Part shown: piece after piece, positions 10,957-20,337 of the stretch
Position numbering within the stretch: position 1 is the stretch's first letter
Layout: each line of letters starts with the position of its first letter
Source: Maritimibacter sp.
Lineage (GTDB): Bacteria > Pseudomonadota > Alphaproteobacteria > Rhodobacterales > Rhodobacteraceae
Direction of reading: 5' to 3'
DNA length: 64,000 nt
NCBI GenBank assembly: GCA_002701395.1
Contig: NZVC01000058.1
Coordinates: 120,432-184,431 of the forward strand
Program-made: the position numbers and the translations under genes
The notes under the pieces: model-generated
The model's input: the letters and a program-made list of their open reading frames with translations, nothing else
What the model was told of the DNA's origin: nothing
Databases searched by the model: none

Positions 10957-12606
10957 CTATTTCTGCGACTGCTCCCACGCCGGGTTGATCCACGGTTGAA
11001 GGTTCTCGGGCGGCAACGGCGTGCGGCCAAGGACGTGGTCCGCGGCCTTTTCGCCCACCAGGATCGAGGGGCCGTTGGTGTTGCCGTTCGGGATGCTGGG
11101 AAAGACCGAGCTGTCCGCCACCCGCAGCCCGTCGACGCCGATCACCCGGCATTCCGGGTCGACCACCGCGTTCGGATCGTCGCGGCGGCCCATCCGCGCG
11201 GTGCCGCAGGGATGATAGGCGCTTTCGACATGCTCGCGGATCGCGTCGTCCAGATCCGCATCGGACTGGACATCGGCCCCCGGCAAAAGCTCGTCGCCCG
11301 CATAGGGGGCGAAGGCATCCTGCGCGAAGATCTCGCGCGTCAGCCGGATGCAGGTTCGGAAATCGCGCCAGTCGTCTTCGTGGCTCATGTAGTTGAACCG
11401 GATCATCGGCGCGTCCGCCGGATCGGCCGACCGCAGCGTGACCGCGCCGCGCGATGCCGACCGCATCGGGCCGACATGGGCCTGGAACCCGTGCCCCCCG
11501 GCATCGGCCTGCCCGTCATAGCGAACGGCCAGCGGCAGGAAGTGATACTGGATGTCCGGGTATTCCACCCCGGCCCGCGACCGGATAAAGCCGCAGCTTT
11601 CAAATTGGTTCGACGCGCCGGGTCCGCGGCGGGCGAACAGCCACTGCGCCCCGGCCAGCGCCTTGCCGAACGGGTTCCACCACGAATACAGGCTGACCGG
11701 CTGGGTCGCCCGCATCTGGATGTACATCTCGAGGTGGTCCATCAGGTTCTGCCCGACGCCTGCGCGATCCGCGACGACCGGGATGCCGTGGCGGGCCAGT
11801 TCCGCCCCCGGGCCGACGCCCGACAGCATCAACAGCTTGGGTGTGTTGATCGAGGATGCAGACAGGATGACTTCGCGCCGGGCGCGCAGCGTGACGGTGC
11901 GCCCGCCCTGCTTCACTTCGACCCCGGTGGCGCGGCCGTCTTCGATCACCACCTTCTGCGCAAGCCCCTGCACAAGATGGCAGATCTGCCGCTGCAACGC
12001 GGGCTTCAGGTAGGCATCCGCAGCCGACCAGCGGCGACCGCGCCAGATCGTCGCCTCCATCGCGCCGAAGCCTTCCTGCTGGGCGCCGTTGTAGTCCGAG
12101 GTGACCGGGTATCCGGCCTGCCGCCCCGCTTCGACGAAGGCCTGCACCAGCGGGTTGTCACGCGGCCCGCGCGAGACGTGCAGCGGGCCCTCGGTGCCCC
12201 GCCATTCGGACGGCTCTGGCCCGTGCCAGTTTTCCATCCGCTTGTAATATGGCAGGACGCTGGCAAAGCCCCAGCCGTCCGCCCCCATCTCGGCCCATGT
12301 ATCGAAGTCGCGGGCATGGCCACGCACATAGACCATGCCGTTGATCGACGAGGACCCACCGATCACCTTGCCGCGCGGCGTCGCCATGCGGCGGTTACCC
12401 AGATGCGGCTCGGGTTCGCTGGAATAGCCCCAATCGTACCGCTTCATGTTCATCGGATAGCTCAGCGCGCCGGGCATCCGGATGAAGGGCCCGGCGTCGG
12501 TGCCGCCCAGTTCGACGATCAGCACGGAATGCCCCGCCTCGGTCAGGCGATAGGCCATGGCACAGCCGGCGGACCCGGCGCCGACGATGACGAAATCAGC
12601 CTCCAT
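10957..12606 (-). CDS. betA: Choline dehydrogenase (GMC family)
   Basis: 549 residues from ATG 12606 (GTG at 12609 is adjacent), with GGGGGCG upstream. Oxidises choline to betaine aldehyde with FAD, probably at the membrane. The FAD dinucleotide motif is [14 protein letters not shown], the GMC signature [16 protein letters not shown], and the catalytic histidine region [12 protein letters not shown] with a distal [11 protein letters not shown]. Last gene of betICBA, 18 bp after betB. Length fits bacterial BetA. Other GMC alcohol oxidases are possible in isolation, but the operon settles it. Confidence 0.95.
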   Translation of the reverse strand: MEADFVIVGAGSAGCAMAYRLTEAGHSVLIVELGGTDAGPFIRMPGALSYPMNMKRYDWGYSSEPEPHLGNRRMATPRGKVIGGSSSINGMVYVRGHARDFDTWAEMGADGWGFASVLPYYKRMENWHGPEPSEWRGTEGPLHVSRGPRDNPLVQAFVEAGRQAGYPVTSDYNGAQQEGFGAMEATIWRGRRWSAADAYLKPALQRQICHLVQGLAQKVVIEDGRATGVEVKQGGRTVTLRARREVILSASSINTPKLLMLSGVGPGAELARHGIPVVADRAGVGQNLMDHLEMYIQMRATQPVSLYSWWNPFGKALAGAQWLFARRGPGASNQFESCGFIRSRAGVEYPDIQYHFLPLAVRYDGQADAGGHGFQAHVGPMRSASRGAVTLRSADPADAPMIRFNYMSHEDDWRDFRTCIRLTREIFAQDAFAPYAGDELLPGADVQSDADLDDAIREHVESAYHPCGTARMGRRDDPNAVVDPECRVIGVDGLRVADSSVFPSIPNGNTNGPSILVGEKAADHVLGRTPLPPENLQPWINPAWEQSQK

Positions 12607-12624
12607 CACGCGCCCCCGATTGTT

Positions 12625-14079
12625 TTAATAAGGTGCATCCACGCCCCCCATGCCGACGTAGACGGTCTTCAGTTGCGAGAAATGTTCAATCGCGCCCAGC
12701 CCATTCTCGCGCCCGATGCCGGATTGCTTGGCGCCACCGAACCCGATCTCGACCGGGGTCAGGTTATAGGTGTTGATCCAGCAGGTCCCCGCTTCGAACG
12801 CCGCGGCGACCCGGTGGGCCCGCGCAAGGTCTGCGGTGAACACCCCCGCCGCCAGCCCGAAAGAAGTGGCGTTGGCGCGGGCGATCGCCTCTGCCTCGTC
12901 CTCGAACGTCAGGATGCTGGCGACCGGGCCGAAGATCTCTTGCCGGGCGATGGACATGTCGTCGGTGACGTCGGCGAACACGGTGGGTTCGACGTACCAG
13001 CCGTCGCGGTCCACCCGGTTGCCGCCGGTCACCAGCGTCGCGCCCTCGGCCACGCCGTCCCGGATGTGGCCCAGCACCTTGGTCAGCTGCGCCTCGCTGA
13101 CCAGCGGGCCGAAGTTCACCGCCTCGTCCAGCGGGTCGCCCATGACGACGCCTTTCAACCGCTCGGACAGCCGGTCAAGGAACGCGTCGCGGATGCCGGA
13201 CTGTACGAAGACGCGGGTGCCGTTGGAACAGATCTGCCCCGAGCTGTAGAAGTTACCAAGGATCGCGCCGCCCACGGCCGCGTCGATGTCGGCGTCGTCG
13301 AACACCAGCATCGGGGATTTGCCGCCCAGTTCCATCGTGACATGGCGCATCCCTTCCGCCGCGGCGGCATAGACCTTGCGGCCCGTGGGGACGGACCCGG
13401 TCAGGGATACCTTCGCAACGCGCGGGTCGGTGACCAGCGCGGCGCCGACGTCCCCCCTGCCCTGCACCACGTTGAACACGCCCGGAGGCGCGCCCGCCTC
13501 GGTCAGGATCTCGGCCAGTTTCAGCGCGCACAGCGGCGTTTCCTCGGACGGCTTAAAGACCATCGTGTTGCCGCAGGCCAGCGCGGGCGCGGCTTTCCAT
13601 GCGGCGATCTGGGTGGGGTAGTTCCACGCGCCGATACCGACGCAGACACCCAGCGGCTCGCGGATCGTATAGGCCCAGTCGGCCCCTAGCTGAAGATGCT
13701 CGCCCCGCACCGTGGCGGCGATGCCGCCGAACCATTCCAGCGCATCGGCGGCGGACGCCGCGTCGGCGACCAGCGTCTCTTGCAGCGGCTTGCCGGTGTC
13801 GATGGTCTCGATCTCGGACAGCTCGCGATTGCGTTCGCGCAGCAGGTCGGCGGCGCGGCGCAGGACGCGGCCCCGCTCGACCCCGGGCAGCGCGGCCCAG
13901 TCCCGGCGCGCGGCCTCTGCGGCGGCCAGCGCCCGGTCTACCACCGCGGGCGTCGCCGCGTGAAGCGTCGCCACCTGTTCGCCGGTCGCGGCGTAGGTCA
14001 CGTCGATGGCGTCGCCCGCCGCATCCTCGACATAGGCGCCGCCGATGTAATGGCTCGCCTTGGGTTGTGCGTTTCTCAT
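12625..14079 (-). CDS. betB: Betaine aldehyde dehydrogenase
   Basis: 484 residues. Oxidises betaine aldehyde to glycine betaine with NAD(P)+, cytoplasmic. The start at ATG 14079 gives the usual family length; the frame stays open far upstream, into betC, and that part was discarded. The nucleophile is Cys284 in [10 protein letters not shown], the general base Glu250 in [10 protein letters not shown], and the N-terminal cofactor region contains [13 protein letters not shown]. It follows betC by 5 bases, so co-translation is likely. Confidence 0.96.
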   Translation of the reverse strand: MRNAQPKASHYIGGAYVEDAAGDAIDVTYAATGEQVATLHAATPAVVDRALAAAEAARRDWAALPGVERGRVLRRAADLLRERNRELSEIETIDTGKPLQETLVADAASAADALEWFGGIAATVRGEHLQLGADWAYTIREPLGVCVGIGAWNYPTQIAAWKAAPALACGNTMVFKPSEETPLCALKLAEILTEAGAPPGVFNVVQGRGDVGAALVTDPRVAKVSLTGSVPTGRKVYAAAAEGMRHVTMELGGKSPMLVFDDADIDAAVGGAILGNFYSSGQICSNGTRVFVQSGIRDAFLDRLSERLKGVVMGDPLDEAVNFGPLVSEAQLTKVLGHIRDGVAEGATLVTGGNRVDRDGWYVEPTVFADVTDDMSIARQEIFGPVASILTFEDEAEAIARANATSFGLAAGVFTADLARAHRVAAAFEAGTCWINTYNLTPVEIGFGGAKQSGIGRENGLGAIEHFSQLKTVYVGMGGVDAPY

Positions 14080-14084
14080 CCGTC

Positions 14085-15593
14085 CTACTCCCCGCGCGGA
14101 AAACGCTTCGAGTCTTCCAGCACGTTCAGGTCCATGTGGTTGCGCATGTACCGCTCGGACGCGTCGCGCAGCGGCTGGTAATCCCACGGGTAGTACCCGC
14201 CCTGCCGCAACGCTTCGTAAACGACCCAGCGGCGCGCCTGACTGGCGCGGACATCTGCGTCGAACTTGTCCAGATCCCACATTCTCAGCGCCTCGGCGCG
14301 AAGGGCTGCCAAGGTTTCTTGATGTTCTGCGGACTCGGCCAGATTCCGAAGCTCGTTCGGATCTGTCTCCAGATCGAACAGCTGGTCCGGGTCCAGCGTG
14401 CACAGGTTCAGCTTCCACCGCCCCTTGCGCAGGCAGACCATCGGCGCCTCGGTGCCTTCCGCCGCATACTCGATCTTCACCGGCGCGTCCCGAGTCTCGC
14501 CCCGAGCAAGCGGCAGCAGGCTTTCGCCGTCGGTCCAAGGCATCACCTCGTCCATCGCCACACCGGCGAGGTCGCAAAGCGTCGGGCAGACGTCCATCGT
14601 GGATACCGGCGTGTCGACCAGCCCCGGCTCCAGCCCCGGCGCCGAGATCATCATCGGGACGCGGGCAGACCCGTCGTAGAAGCTCATCTTGAACCACAGG
14701 CCGCGCTCTCCCAGCATGTCGCCGTGGTCCGAGACGAACAGGACGATGGCCTCTTGCCGGGTGTCTTCAAGCACCTGCAGAATCTGGCCGATCTTGTCGT
14801 CCAGATACGAGATGTTCGCGAAATACGCCCGGCGCGAGCGTTCGATGTCCGTTTCGGTAATGTCGAAGCTGCGCCAGTCGTTCGCGTCGAAAATCCGCTT
14901 CGAGTGCTTGTCCTGATCCTCGTAGGGGATCGCGGGCACCTCGGGTTGCAGGTGGTCGCAGTCTTCGTACAGGTCCCAGTACTTGCGCCGCGCGACGTAG
15001 GGGTCGTGCGGGTGGGTGAAGCTGGCGGTCAGGCACCACGGCCGCTCGTCCCCGCCGCGCGAGGCATCGTACAGCCACGACATCGCCTGATAGGCAACGT
15101 CGTCATCGTATTCCATCTGATTGGTGATCTCGGCCACGCCCGCCCCGGTGACCGAGCCCATGTTGTGATACCACCAGTCGATCCGCTCGCCCGTCTTGCG
15201 ATAGTCCGGGGTCCAGCCGAAATCGGCCGGGTAAATGTCGGTGGTCAGGCGTTCCTCGAACCCGTGAAGCTGATCCGGCCCGACGAAGTGCATCTTGCCC
15301 GAAAGACAGGTGCGGTAGCCCGCGCGCCGCAGGTGGTGGGCATAGGTCGGGATGTCGGACCGGAACTCGGCCGCGTTGTCGTAGACACCGGTGCGGCTGG
15401 GCAGTTGCCCCGACATGAAGGACGCGCGGCCCGGCGCGCACAGCGGGGACCCGGTGTAGCTGTTGGCGAACCGGACCGACCGGTCGGCCAGCTTGCGCAG
15501 GTTCGGCGCATGCAGCCACGGGACGGGGCCGTCGGGGAACAGCGTCCCGTTCAGCTGGTCCACCATAAGAATAAGGATATTCGGGCCGCTCAT
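14085..15593 (-). CDS. betC: Choline sulfatase
   Basis: 502 residues. Hydrolyses choline-O-sulfate to choline and sulfate, so the cell can use the sulfate ester as osmolyte or as carbon and sulfur source. The sulfatase motif CAPGR places the formylglycine precursor at Cys52; the metal aspartate is near residue 12 ([10 protein letters not shown]). The C-terminal stretch [16 protein letters not shown] is characteristic of choline sulfatases. No signal peptide, so cytoplasmic. Its ATG overlaps the betI stop (ATGA). A formylglycine-generating enzyme is not in this window. Confidence 0.95.
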   Translation of the reverse strand: MSGPNILILMVDQLNGTLFPDGPVPWLHAPNLRKLADRSVRFANSYTGSPLCAPGRASFMSGQLPSRTGVYDNAAEFRSDIPTYAHHLRRAGYRTCLSGKMHFVGPDQLHGFEERLTTDIYPADFGWTPDYRKTGERIDWWYHNMGSVTGAGVAEITNQMEYDDDVAYQAMSWLYDASRGGDERPWCLTASFTHPHDPYVARRKYWDLYEDCDHLQPEVPAIPYEDQDKHSKRIFDANDWRSFDITETDIERSRRAYFANISYLDDKIGQILQVLEDTRQEAIVLFVSDHGDMLGERGLWFKMSFYDGSARVPMMISAPGLEPGLVDTPVSTMDVCPTLCDLAGVAMDEVMPWTDGESLLPLARGETRDAPVKIEYAAEGTEAPMVCLRKGRWKLNLCTLDPDQLFDLETDPNELRNLAESAEHQETLAALRAEALRMWDLDKFDADVRASQARRWVVYEALRQGGYYPWDYQPLRDASERYMRNHMDLNVLEDSKRFPRGE

Positions 15594-16171
15594 GTTACCT
15601 CCGCGATCACCATGTCCAACAATCGCAAGACCCGTCCGGCGGCGTCCTCGGGGGCCGACTGACCCGGGGCAAGCGCCGCGCGGATGTACAGCCCGTCGAT
15701 CAGCGCGGCGACGGTCTCGGCCGCGACCGGAGCCCGCGCACCGACAAGGGGGCGCAGGTCGTGCACCAGGTTCGACCGCAGCCGACGCTGGTAAACCTTC
15801 AGCAACCGCTGCGCCCGGGGCGAGGATTGCGCCGCCACGTAGAAGTTCAGCCATGCGCTGACGACGTGGCCCGAGAATTGCTCCTGCTCGAAACTGGCGC
15901 GCACCACGGCGTCCAGCCGTTCGCGCGGGCCGTTCGCCTTGGACAACCGGGCCTGCACGGCCGCGCCGTACTGCGTCAGGATATGCCGCATCGCCGCCAG
16001 GAACAGGTCGTCCTTGCCGCCGAAATAGTGGTGCGCCAGCGCAGAACTCACGCCCGCACGACGCGCGATCTGTCCCACGGTCACGTCCAAAGTGCCGGCC
16101 GTTCCGATCTCGTCGATCGTCGCTTTGACCAGCGCAGCTCGCCTGATAGGCTCCATTCCAAGTTTCGGCAT
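15590..16171 (-). CDS. betI: TetR-family repressor of the betaine operon
   Basis: 193 residues from ATG 16171 behind a perfect AGGAGG. The N-terminal TetR helix-turn-helix reads VTVGQIARRAGVSSALAHHYFGGKDDL, and the start MPKLGMEPIRRAAL is typical of BetI. BetI represses bet genes and is released by choline. First gene of betICBA, divergent from choX; a TTGAC-based palindrome lies in the 87-bp space between them. The stop overlaps the betC start. Confidence 0.94.
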   Translation of the reverse strand: MPKLGMEPIRRAALVKATIDEIGTAGTLDVTVGQIARRAGVSSALAHHYFGGKDDLFLAAMRHILTQYGAAVQARLSKANGPRERLDAVVRASFEQEQFSGHVVSAWLNFYVAAQSSPRAQRLLKVYQRRLRSNLVHDLRPLVGARAPVAAETVAALIDGLYIRAALAPGQSAPEDAAGRVLRLLDMVIAEVT

Positions 16172-16221
16172 CCCGGCACCTCCTGAAAAAGGTCTTGCCG
16201 AGCGAAGCTGAAGGAAGATTA

Positions 16222-16233
16222 TTGACTCGTCAA
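16222..16233. promoter_or_regulatory. Probable BetI operator between betI and choX
   Basis: TTGAC (16222-16226), TC, GTCAA (16229-16233), flanked by further partial symmetry (ATTATTGAC and GTCAATCAAT). It is centred between the divergent betI and choX starts, as expected for a TetR-family dimer controlling both. Confidence 0.6.
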
Positions 16234-16258
16234 TCAATGAAAAACGGGGAGCTCAGCA

Positions 16259-17185
16259 ATGACCATCAAAACCACCCTATCGGCACTGGCCCTTGCCGCC
16301 GCCGCCGGGCCCGCCTTCGCCAACTGCGAAAGCGTCACCTTCTCGGATGTCGGCTGGACCGACATCACCGCGACCACTGCCGCGACCACGGTGATCCTGG
16401 ATGCGCTTGGGTATGAGACCGACGTGAAGGTGCTGTCGGTTCCGGTCACCTATACCTCGATGGCCGAGGGCGACGTGGACGTTTTCCTGGGCAACTGGAT
16501 GCCCACGATGGAGGCCGACATCGCCCCCTACCGCGACGAAGGCACCGTCGACACCGTCCGCGCAAACCTTGAAGGGGCCAAGTACACGCTGGCCGTCAAC
16601 AAGGCCGCCGCGGACCTTGGCATCACCGACTTCGCCGAGATCGCCAACTTCGCCGACGAACTGGACGGCAAGATCTACGGCATCGAACCGGGCAATGACG
16701 GCAACCGCCTGATCCAGTCGATGATCGACGAGAACGCCTTCGGCCTTGACGAATTCGAGGTCGCGGAAAGCTCGGAACAGGGGATGCTGGCGCAGGTCGA
16801 ACGCGCCACCCGCCGCGAAGAGCCCATCGTGTTCCTGGGATGGGAACCGCATCCGATGAACGCCAATTTCGAGATGTCCTATCTGACCGGCGGCGATGAC
16901 TGGTTCGGTCCGAACCTTGGCGGGGCCACGGTTTACACCAACACCTCCGCCGGGTTCGTCGAGGAATGCCCGAACATCGGTAAGCTTCTGCAAAACCTCG
17001 AATTCTCGCTGGCGATGGAAAACGAGATCATGGGCGCCATCCTGAACGACGGCGAGGATGCGAACGACGCGGCGGCGGCGTGGCTGAAGGCCAACCCCGA
17101 ACCGCTTGACGCATGGCTTGACGGCGTGACCACGCAAGACGGCGGCGACGCGATGGAAGCGGTCAAGGCCGCACTGGACCTGTAA
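16259..17185 (+). CDS. choX: Choline ABC transporter substrate-binding protein
   Basis: 308 residues. Signal peptide ends AFA before NCES, so it is periplasmic. The fold segments SDVGWTDITATTAA, LGNWMP and LGWEPHPMNANFEM supply aromatic residues like the choline box of ChoX, and cysteines near residues 22 and 241 could form the known disulfide. Ribosome site GGGGAG seven bases upstream. Divergent from betI. Unusually, the permease and ATPase genes choWV do not follow directly; they start 2.3 kb downstream after two opposite-strand genes. Confidence 0.94.
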   Translation: MTIKTTLSALALAAAAGPAFANCESVTFSDVGWTDITATTAATTVILDALGYETDVKVLSVPVTYTSMAEGDVDVFLGNWMPTMEADIAPYRDEGTVDTVRANLEGAKYTLAVNKAAADLGITDFAEIANFADELDGKIYGIEPGNDGNRLIQSMIDENAFGLDEFEVAESSEQGMLAQVERATRREEPIVFLGWEPHPMNANFEMSYLTGGDDWFGPNLGGATVYTNTSAGFVEECPNIGKLLQNLEFSLAMENEIMGAILNDGEDANDAAAAWLKANPEPLDAWLDGVTTQDGGDAMEAVKAALDL

Positions 17186-17191
17186 CGCATA

Positions 17192-17221
17192 CGGCGGCCC
17201 GCCGCATCGGGCGGGCCGCCG
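17192..17221. terminator. Perfect 12-bp hairpin after choX, probably bidirectional
   Basis: CGGCGGCCCGCC (17192-17203) pairs with GGCGGGCCGCCG (17210-17221) around GCATCG. It lies between convergent genes (choX stop 17185, next gene stop 17229). No T-run on either side, but the stem is long and very stable. Confidence 0.7.
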
Positions 17222-17228
17222 AACCGGA

Positions 17229-18413
17229 TCAGGACTGCGCGCGCGCGGTCATCATCGCGGGGTATCCCGCGTCCTCGGGCCGGGGCGGCTTGGCGACCTT
17301 TTCCATGATATTGATCGACACGTGCGGCCAGCGGATCTGTCCCGCCTTGCCGTCAGCGCGACCGAAAAAGTCCAGCATGATGAACTGCGAATAGGCCAGA
17401 AGCAGTTTGGGATCGCCGTCCTCGTCCATTTCGTTCAGTTCCATGATCCAGAACGTCACGTTCATCACCTTGGCGTTCGCCTGCCGCACGATGAACGGGA
17501 TGTTGACGATCCCGGCCTCGAACGCATCGGTGTCCATCTGAAGCACGGTCGTCTTCGTGATCCTGTCCGCGAACTCCTGAACGCTCGCCTGCAACAGCGC
17601 ATTCGCGTTGATCGGGCTGAAGCCCTGCCCGTCCGGGAACGGGATTACGCCCTTGAACGGCTTCTGCGCGAAATGCGCATAGGGCAGCAAGTAGGTCTCT
17701 CGCGGGCCGTTCGGCGCATCAAGGTCGATCCCGTTGACGAAGGCCTCCAGCCCGCCGCCGACGCCTTCGGGAAGAGCCGAAAGATCGGGGATCTGCGGGG
17801 CTTCGGTCAGTTCGTGCAGCCTTTCGGTGAAGGCCCCCAGCGCCACCAGCGAGTCGCCGTGCGGGATTGTAGACAGACGCGCGATGTTGGTGCCCTCGAT
17901 GGTCTGGTCGCGCATCCGCAGGAAGAAGCCCGGCTCGTGGTGGATCGGCAGAAGGTCGTCCCCCGCATCCCCGCTGACCGGGAAATCGGCGGCCCGAATC
18001 TGGGCGATCATCTGCTCGTAATCAAGCGCCGCAACAAGCTGGTCGGCCTTTTGCGGCGGCGAAACCTGAGTGATGCCCCGGTTCGGGATATTCTCGTCCA
18101 CCTTCTTGAACTGCAGCACCTCGTTGTACTGGTTCATCAGCACACGATAATTCGGCTGTTGGTCCGGGGTGGCAAAGGGCAGCGCGATGATGTTCCAGCC
18201 GCGACCGTCCAGCGGGCTGGCACCTTCGGCGGTTAGCGTGCCCTCGCCCTGAAACAGGTTCTCGGTGCCGTCGTCGTTGATCAGGCGGTGTTCCGGACGC
18301 ACGTTGGCCCAAGTGCCGGGCAACAGTTCCAACGGGCCAAGAGCGGGTTCGCGGGGCGCGGCAGGACGGATCTCGCGCTTCGCGCCGGCAGAGGCAACTT
18401 CATACTCTATCAT
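17229..18413 (-). CDS. Heme-binding-type beta-barrel protein (lipocalin/nitrobindin-like)
   Basis: 394 residues, no signal peptide. Segments LGPLELLPGTWANV, NIPNRGITQ, HHEPGFFLRM, ARLSTIPHGDSLVALG and a late NVTFWIMEL match the order of motifs I recall in proteins annotated as heme-binding, with histidines at HHEPGF and IPHG as candidate ligands. Biochemical role unknown. It stands between choX and choWV on the opposite strand, next to an exported metallo-beta-lactamase-fold protein. A 53-bp palindrome lies 78 bases upstream of its start. Confidence 0.65.
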   Translation of the reverse strand: MIEYEVASAGAKREIRPAAPREPALGPLELLPGTWANVRPEHRLINDDGTENLFQGEGTLTAEGASPLDGRGWNIIALPFATPDQQPNYRVLMNQYNEVLQFKKVDENIPNRGITQVSPPQKADQLVAALDYEQMIAQIRAADFPVSGDAGDDLLPIHHEPGFFLRMRDQTIEGTNIARLSTIPHGDSLVALGAFTERLHELTEAPQIPDLSALPEGVGGGLEAFVNGIDLDAPNGPRETYLLPYAHFAQKPFKGVIPFPDGQGFSPINANALLQASVQEFADRITKTTVLQMDTDAFEAGIVNIPFIVRQANAKVMNVTFWIMELNEMDEDGDPKLLLAYSQFIMLDFFGRADGKAGQIRWPHVSINIMEKVAKPPRPEDAGYPAMMTARAQS

Positions 18414-18490
18414 GATCTAAACTTTCTCTTTGAATGGGTTACGGCCACGAAACGGCCGAGCCTAAAAAGCAAGCAGATCAGGAATAGCAG

Positions 18491-18543
18491 AATTCACCCA
18501 TAAGGGTTATGGTGGGATACCATACTCTCCTTATAGGTGAATT
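18491..18543. repeat. Long two-tier palindrome upstream of the heme-binding-type gene
   Basis: Outer arms: AATTCACCCATAAGG (18491-18505) and CCTTATAGGTGAATT (18529-18543), one mismatch in 15. Inner arms: TATGGT (18508-18513) and ACCATA (18519-18524) around GGGAT. AT-rich against a GC-rich background and not followed by a T-run. It may be a double operator or a leader hairpin. Confidence 0.8.
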
Positions 18544-18565
18544 TGTTACGCATCAGAAACAACTG

Positions 18566-18584
18566 CGGGCGCGCCGGGCGCCCG
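18566..18584 (-). terminator. Hairpin terminator of the MBL-fold gene
   Basis: CGGGCGC (18566-18572) pairs with GCGCCCG (18578-18584) around GCCGG, ten bases past the stop at 18594. On the minus strand it is followed by a T-rich stretch (GTTGTTTC), a weak intrinsic terminator. Confidence 0.55.
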
Positions 18585-18593
18585 TAGCTTTGG

Positions 18594-19391
18594 TTAGCTC
18601 AAAGAGCCGTTGTACCAGTCGTGCAGTTTGACCTCGGTCTCGGCACCGGCGTCCGCGACCATCTGGGCGAAGGTCTCGGGGTCCTGCGTGCCGCCGTCCT
18701 GCCCACGGTAGTGGTAGGGATAAACATAGGTCGGCGCGAATTCGGCCACGGCTGCGGCTGCCGCCTCGGCGTCCATCGTGTACGGCAGGTTCATGCAGAC
18801 GAACGCCACGTCGATGCCCGACAGCGCTGCCATTTCCGGCGTGCCCTCGGTGTCGCCCGAGATGTAGATCGTCAGCCCGTCGACAGTCAGCACATAGCCG
18901 TTGTCGCGCCCCTCGGGGTGGAAGTTCGACCGCTCTTCGGTGGTGTTGTAGGCCGGGATCACCTCGATCCCGACGCCCATCATCTCGGTCGTCTCGCCGT
19001 TGGCGATCGACGAGGCGCGGGCTTTCAGATCTTCGGGCAGCATGTCGAAGACAGCCGGGTTCGTCAGGATCGGCGCCTCGCCCGAGATCGCGGCAAGCGT
19101 CTCGGCGTTATAGTGGTCGCCGTGTTCGTGGGTGATCAGCACCATGTCCGGAGCCGGCATGTCGGCATACATCGCCGGATCGCCGACCGTATCGACATAG
19201 ATCACGCCAGCGGGCGTCTCGAGGATCAGCGATGCGTGCTCGACCGGGTGCACCACGACCTCGCCGCCATCGGTCGGAAAGGTGTTGCCGCCCGCGGTAT
19301 TGGCCCGTGCGTCGAACGGCAGGATGGTGATCACGCCAGCGCCGGCGGCGGCGCCGGCAGCACTCATAAGGAAGGTCCGTCGTGTCGTCAT
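18594..19391 (-). CDS. Tat-exported metallo-beta-lactamase-fold hydrolase
   Basis: 265 residues from ATG 19391, with AGGGAG upstream; a longer frame was rejected because the twin-arginine signal MTTRRTFLMSAAG starts here. The mature part has the metal motif HEHGDH (in LITHEHGDHY) and a late FHPEGRDNGYVL, YISGDTEGTPE, consistent with the UlaG/RomA-like branch of the superfamily. Probably periplasmic; the cofactor-loaded fold fits Tat export. Substrate unknown. It is divergent from choW with 109 bp between them and same-strand with the heme-binding-type gene. Confidence 0.85.
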   Translation of the reverse strand: MTTRRTFLMSAAGAAAGAGVITILPFDARANTAGGNTFPTDGGEVVVHPVEHASLILETPAGVIYVDTVGDPAMYADMPAPDMVLITHEHGDHYNAETLAAISGEAPILTNPAVFDMLPEDLKARASSIANGETTEMMGVGIEVIPAYNTTEERSNFHPEGRDNGYVLTVDGLTIYISGDTEGTPEMAALSGIDVAFVCMNLPYTMDAEAAAAAVAEFAPTYVYPYHYRGQDGGTQDPETFAQMVADAGAETEVKLHDWYNGSLS

Positions 19392-19500
19392 GGTTTCCAA
19401 CTCCCTGTTGTCGGTCAGAGACACGTAGGGCATGCACCGGGCCTGTCTCTTTCCAACACGCCAGCCTCACGGCATGGTGAACGGAACCGGGGGAACCGAC

Positions 19501-20337
19501 ATGAACTGGCTGACCGAATACAAGATACCCGTCGGAGACTGGGCCGAGGCCTTGTTCGACTGGTTGCAGGACGTCGGCGGCGGCGTGTTCGACGCCATCG
19601 CCATCTGGATGGAGGACGTCGCCATCGAATGGGTGCTGTACCTTTTGCAGACCCCGCCCCCACTGCTGATCGTCGCGCTGTTCGTCGCCCTGACGTGGGC
19701 GCTGCAGAGGAACTGGAAGGTCTGCTTGTTCGTCGCGGCCGGTTTCCTGTTCATTCTGAACCAAGGCTACTGGGAGGAAACGACCGAAAGCCTGACGCTG
19801 GTGGTGTTCGCCTGCGCCGCCTGCATGGCCGTCGGCGTGCCCATCGGGATCGCCGCCGCGCATCGGCCAAGGCTGTATGCCGCGATGCGTCCGGTGCTGG
19901 ACCTGATGCAGACCCTGCCGACCTTCGTCTACCTGATCCCCGCCATCGTCCTGTTCGGCATCGGCATGGTGCCCGGCCTGTTCGCCACCGTGATCTTCGT
20001 GCTGCCCGCGCCAATCCGGCTGACGCATCTTGGCGTGTCGTCGACACCGACCCACCTGCTGGAAGCGGCGCGCGCCTTTGGCGCCACCGGGCGGCAGGTG
20101 TTGTGGAAGGTGGAACTGCCCTATGCCTTTCCGCAGATCATGGCGGGCCTGAACCAGACGATCATGCTGTCGCTGTCGATGGTCGTCATCGCCGCGCTGG
20201 TCGGGGCGGACGGCCTTGGCGTGCCGGTGGTCCGGGCACTGAACCAGGTCAACACGTCGCTGGGCTTCGAAAGCGGGTTCATAATCGTCGTCGTCGCGAT
20301 CATGCTGGACCGGATGCTGCGGGTGGACCGCAAATGA
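19501..20337 (+). CDS. choW: Choline ABC transporter permease
   Basis: 278 residues with about six membrane segments. The permease signature is EAARAFGATGRQVLWKVELPYAFPQI, as in ProW/ChoW type betaine and choline uptake systems. The start ATG 19501 (MNWLTEYKIPVGDW) is preceded by GGGGGA, and the N-terminal region before the first membrane helix is usual for ChoW. The stop overlaps the choV start (ATGA), so both subunits are coupled. Because choX is cut off by two opposite genes and a strong hairpin, choWV must have its own promoter in the 109 bp before it. Confidence 0.94.
   Translation: MNWLTEYKIPVGDWAEALFDWLQDVGGGVFDAIAIWMEDVAIEWVLYLLQTPPPLLIVALFVALTWALQRNWKVCLFVAAGFLFILNQGYWEETTESLTLVVFACAACMAVGVPIGIAAAHRPRLYAAMRPVLDLMQTLPTFVYLIPAIVLFGIGMVPGLFATVIFVLPAPIRLTHLGVSSTPTHLLEAARAFGATGRQVLWKVELPYAFPQIMAGLNQTIMLSLSMVVIAALVGADGLGVPVVRALNQVNTSLGFESGFIIVVVAIMLDRMLRVDRK

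Noticed and set aside
10996..13689. 897-codon plus-strand frame opposite betA and betB
   Set aside because: Antisense to two definite genes; composition is shadow-like with no domains or ribosome site.
14080..14697. N-terminal extension of betB in an Arg-rich frame
   Set aside because: Overlaps the betC 3' end in another frame; betB family length and motifs start at ATG 14079.
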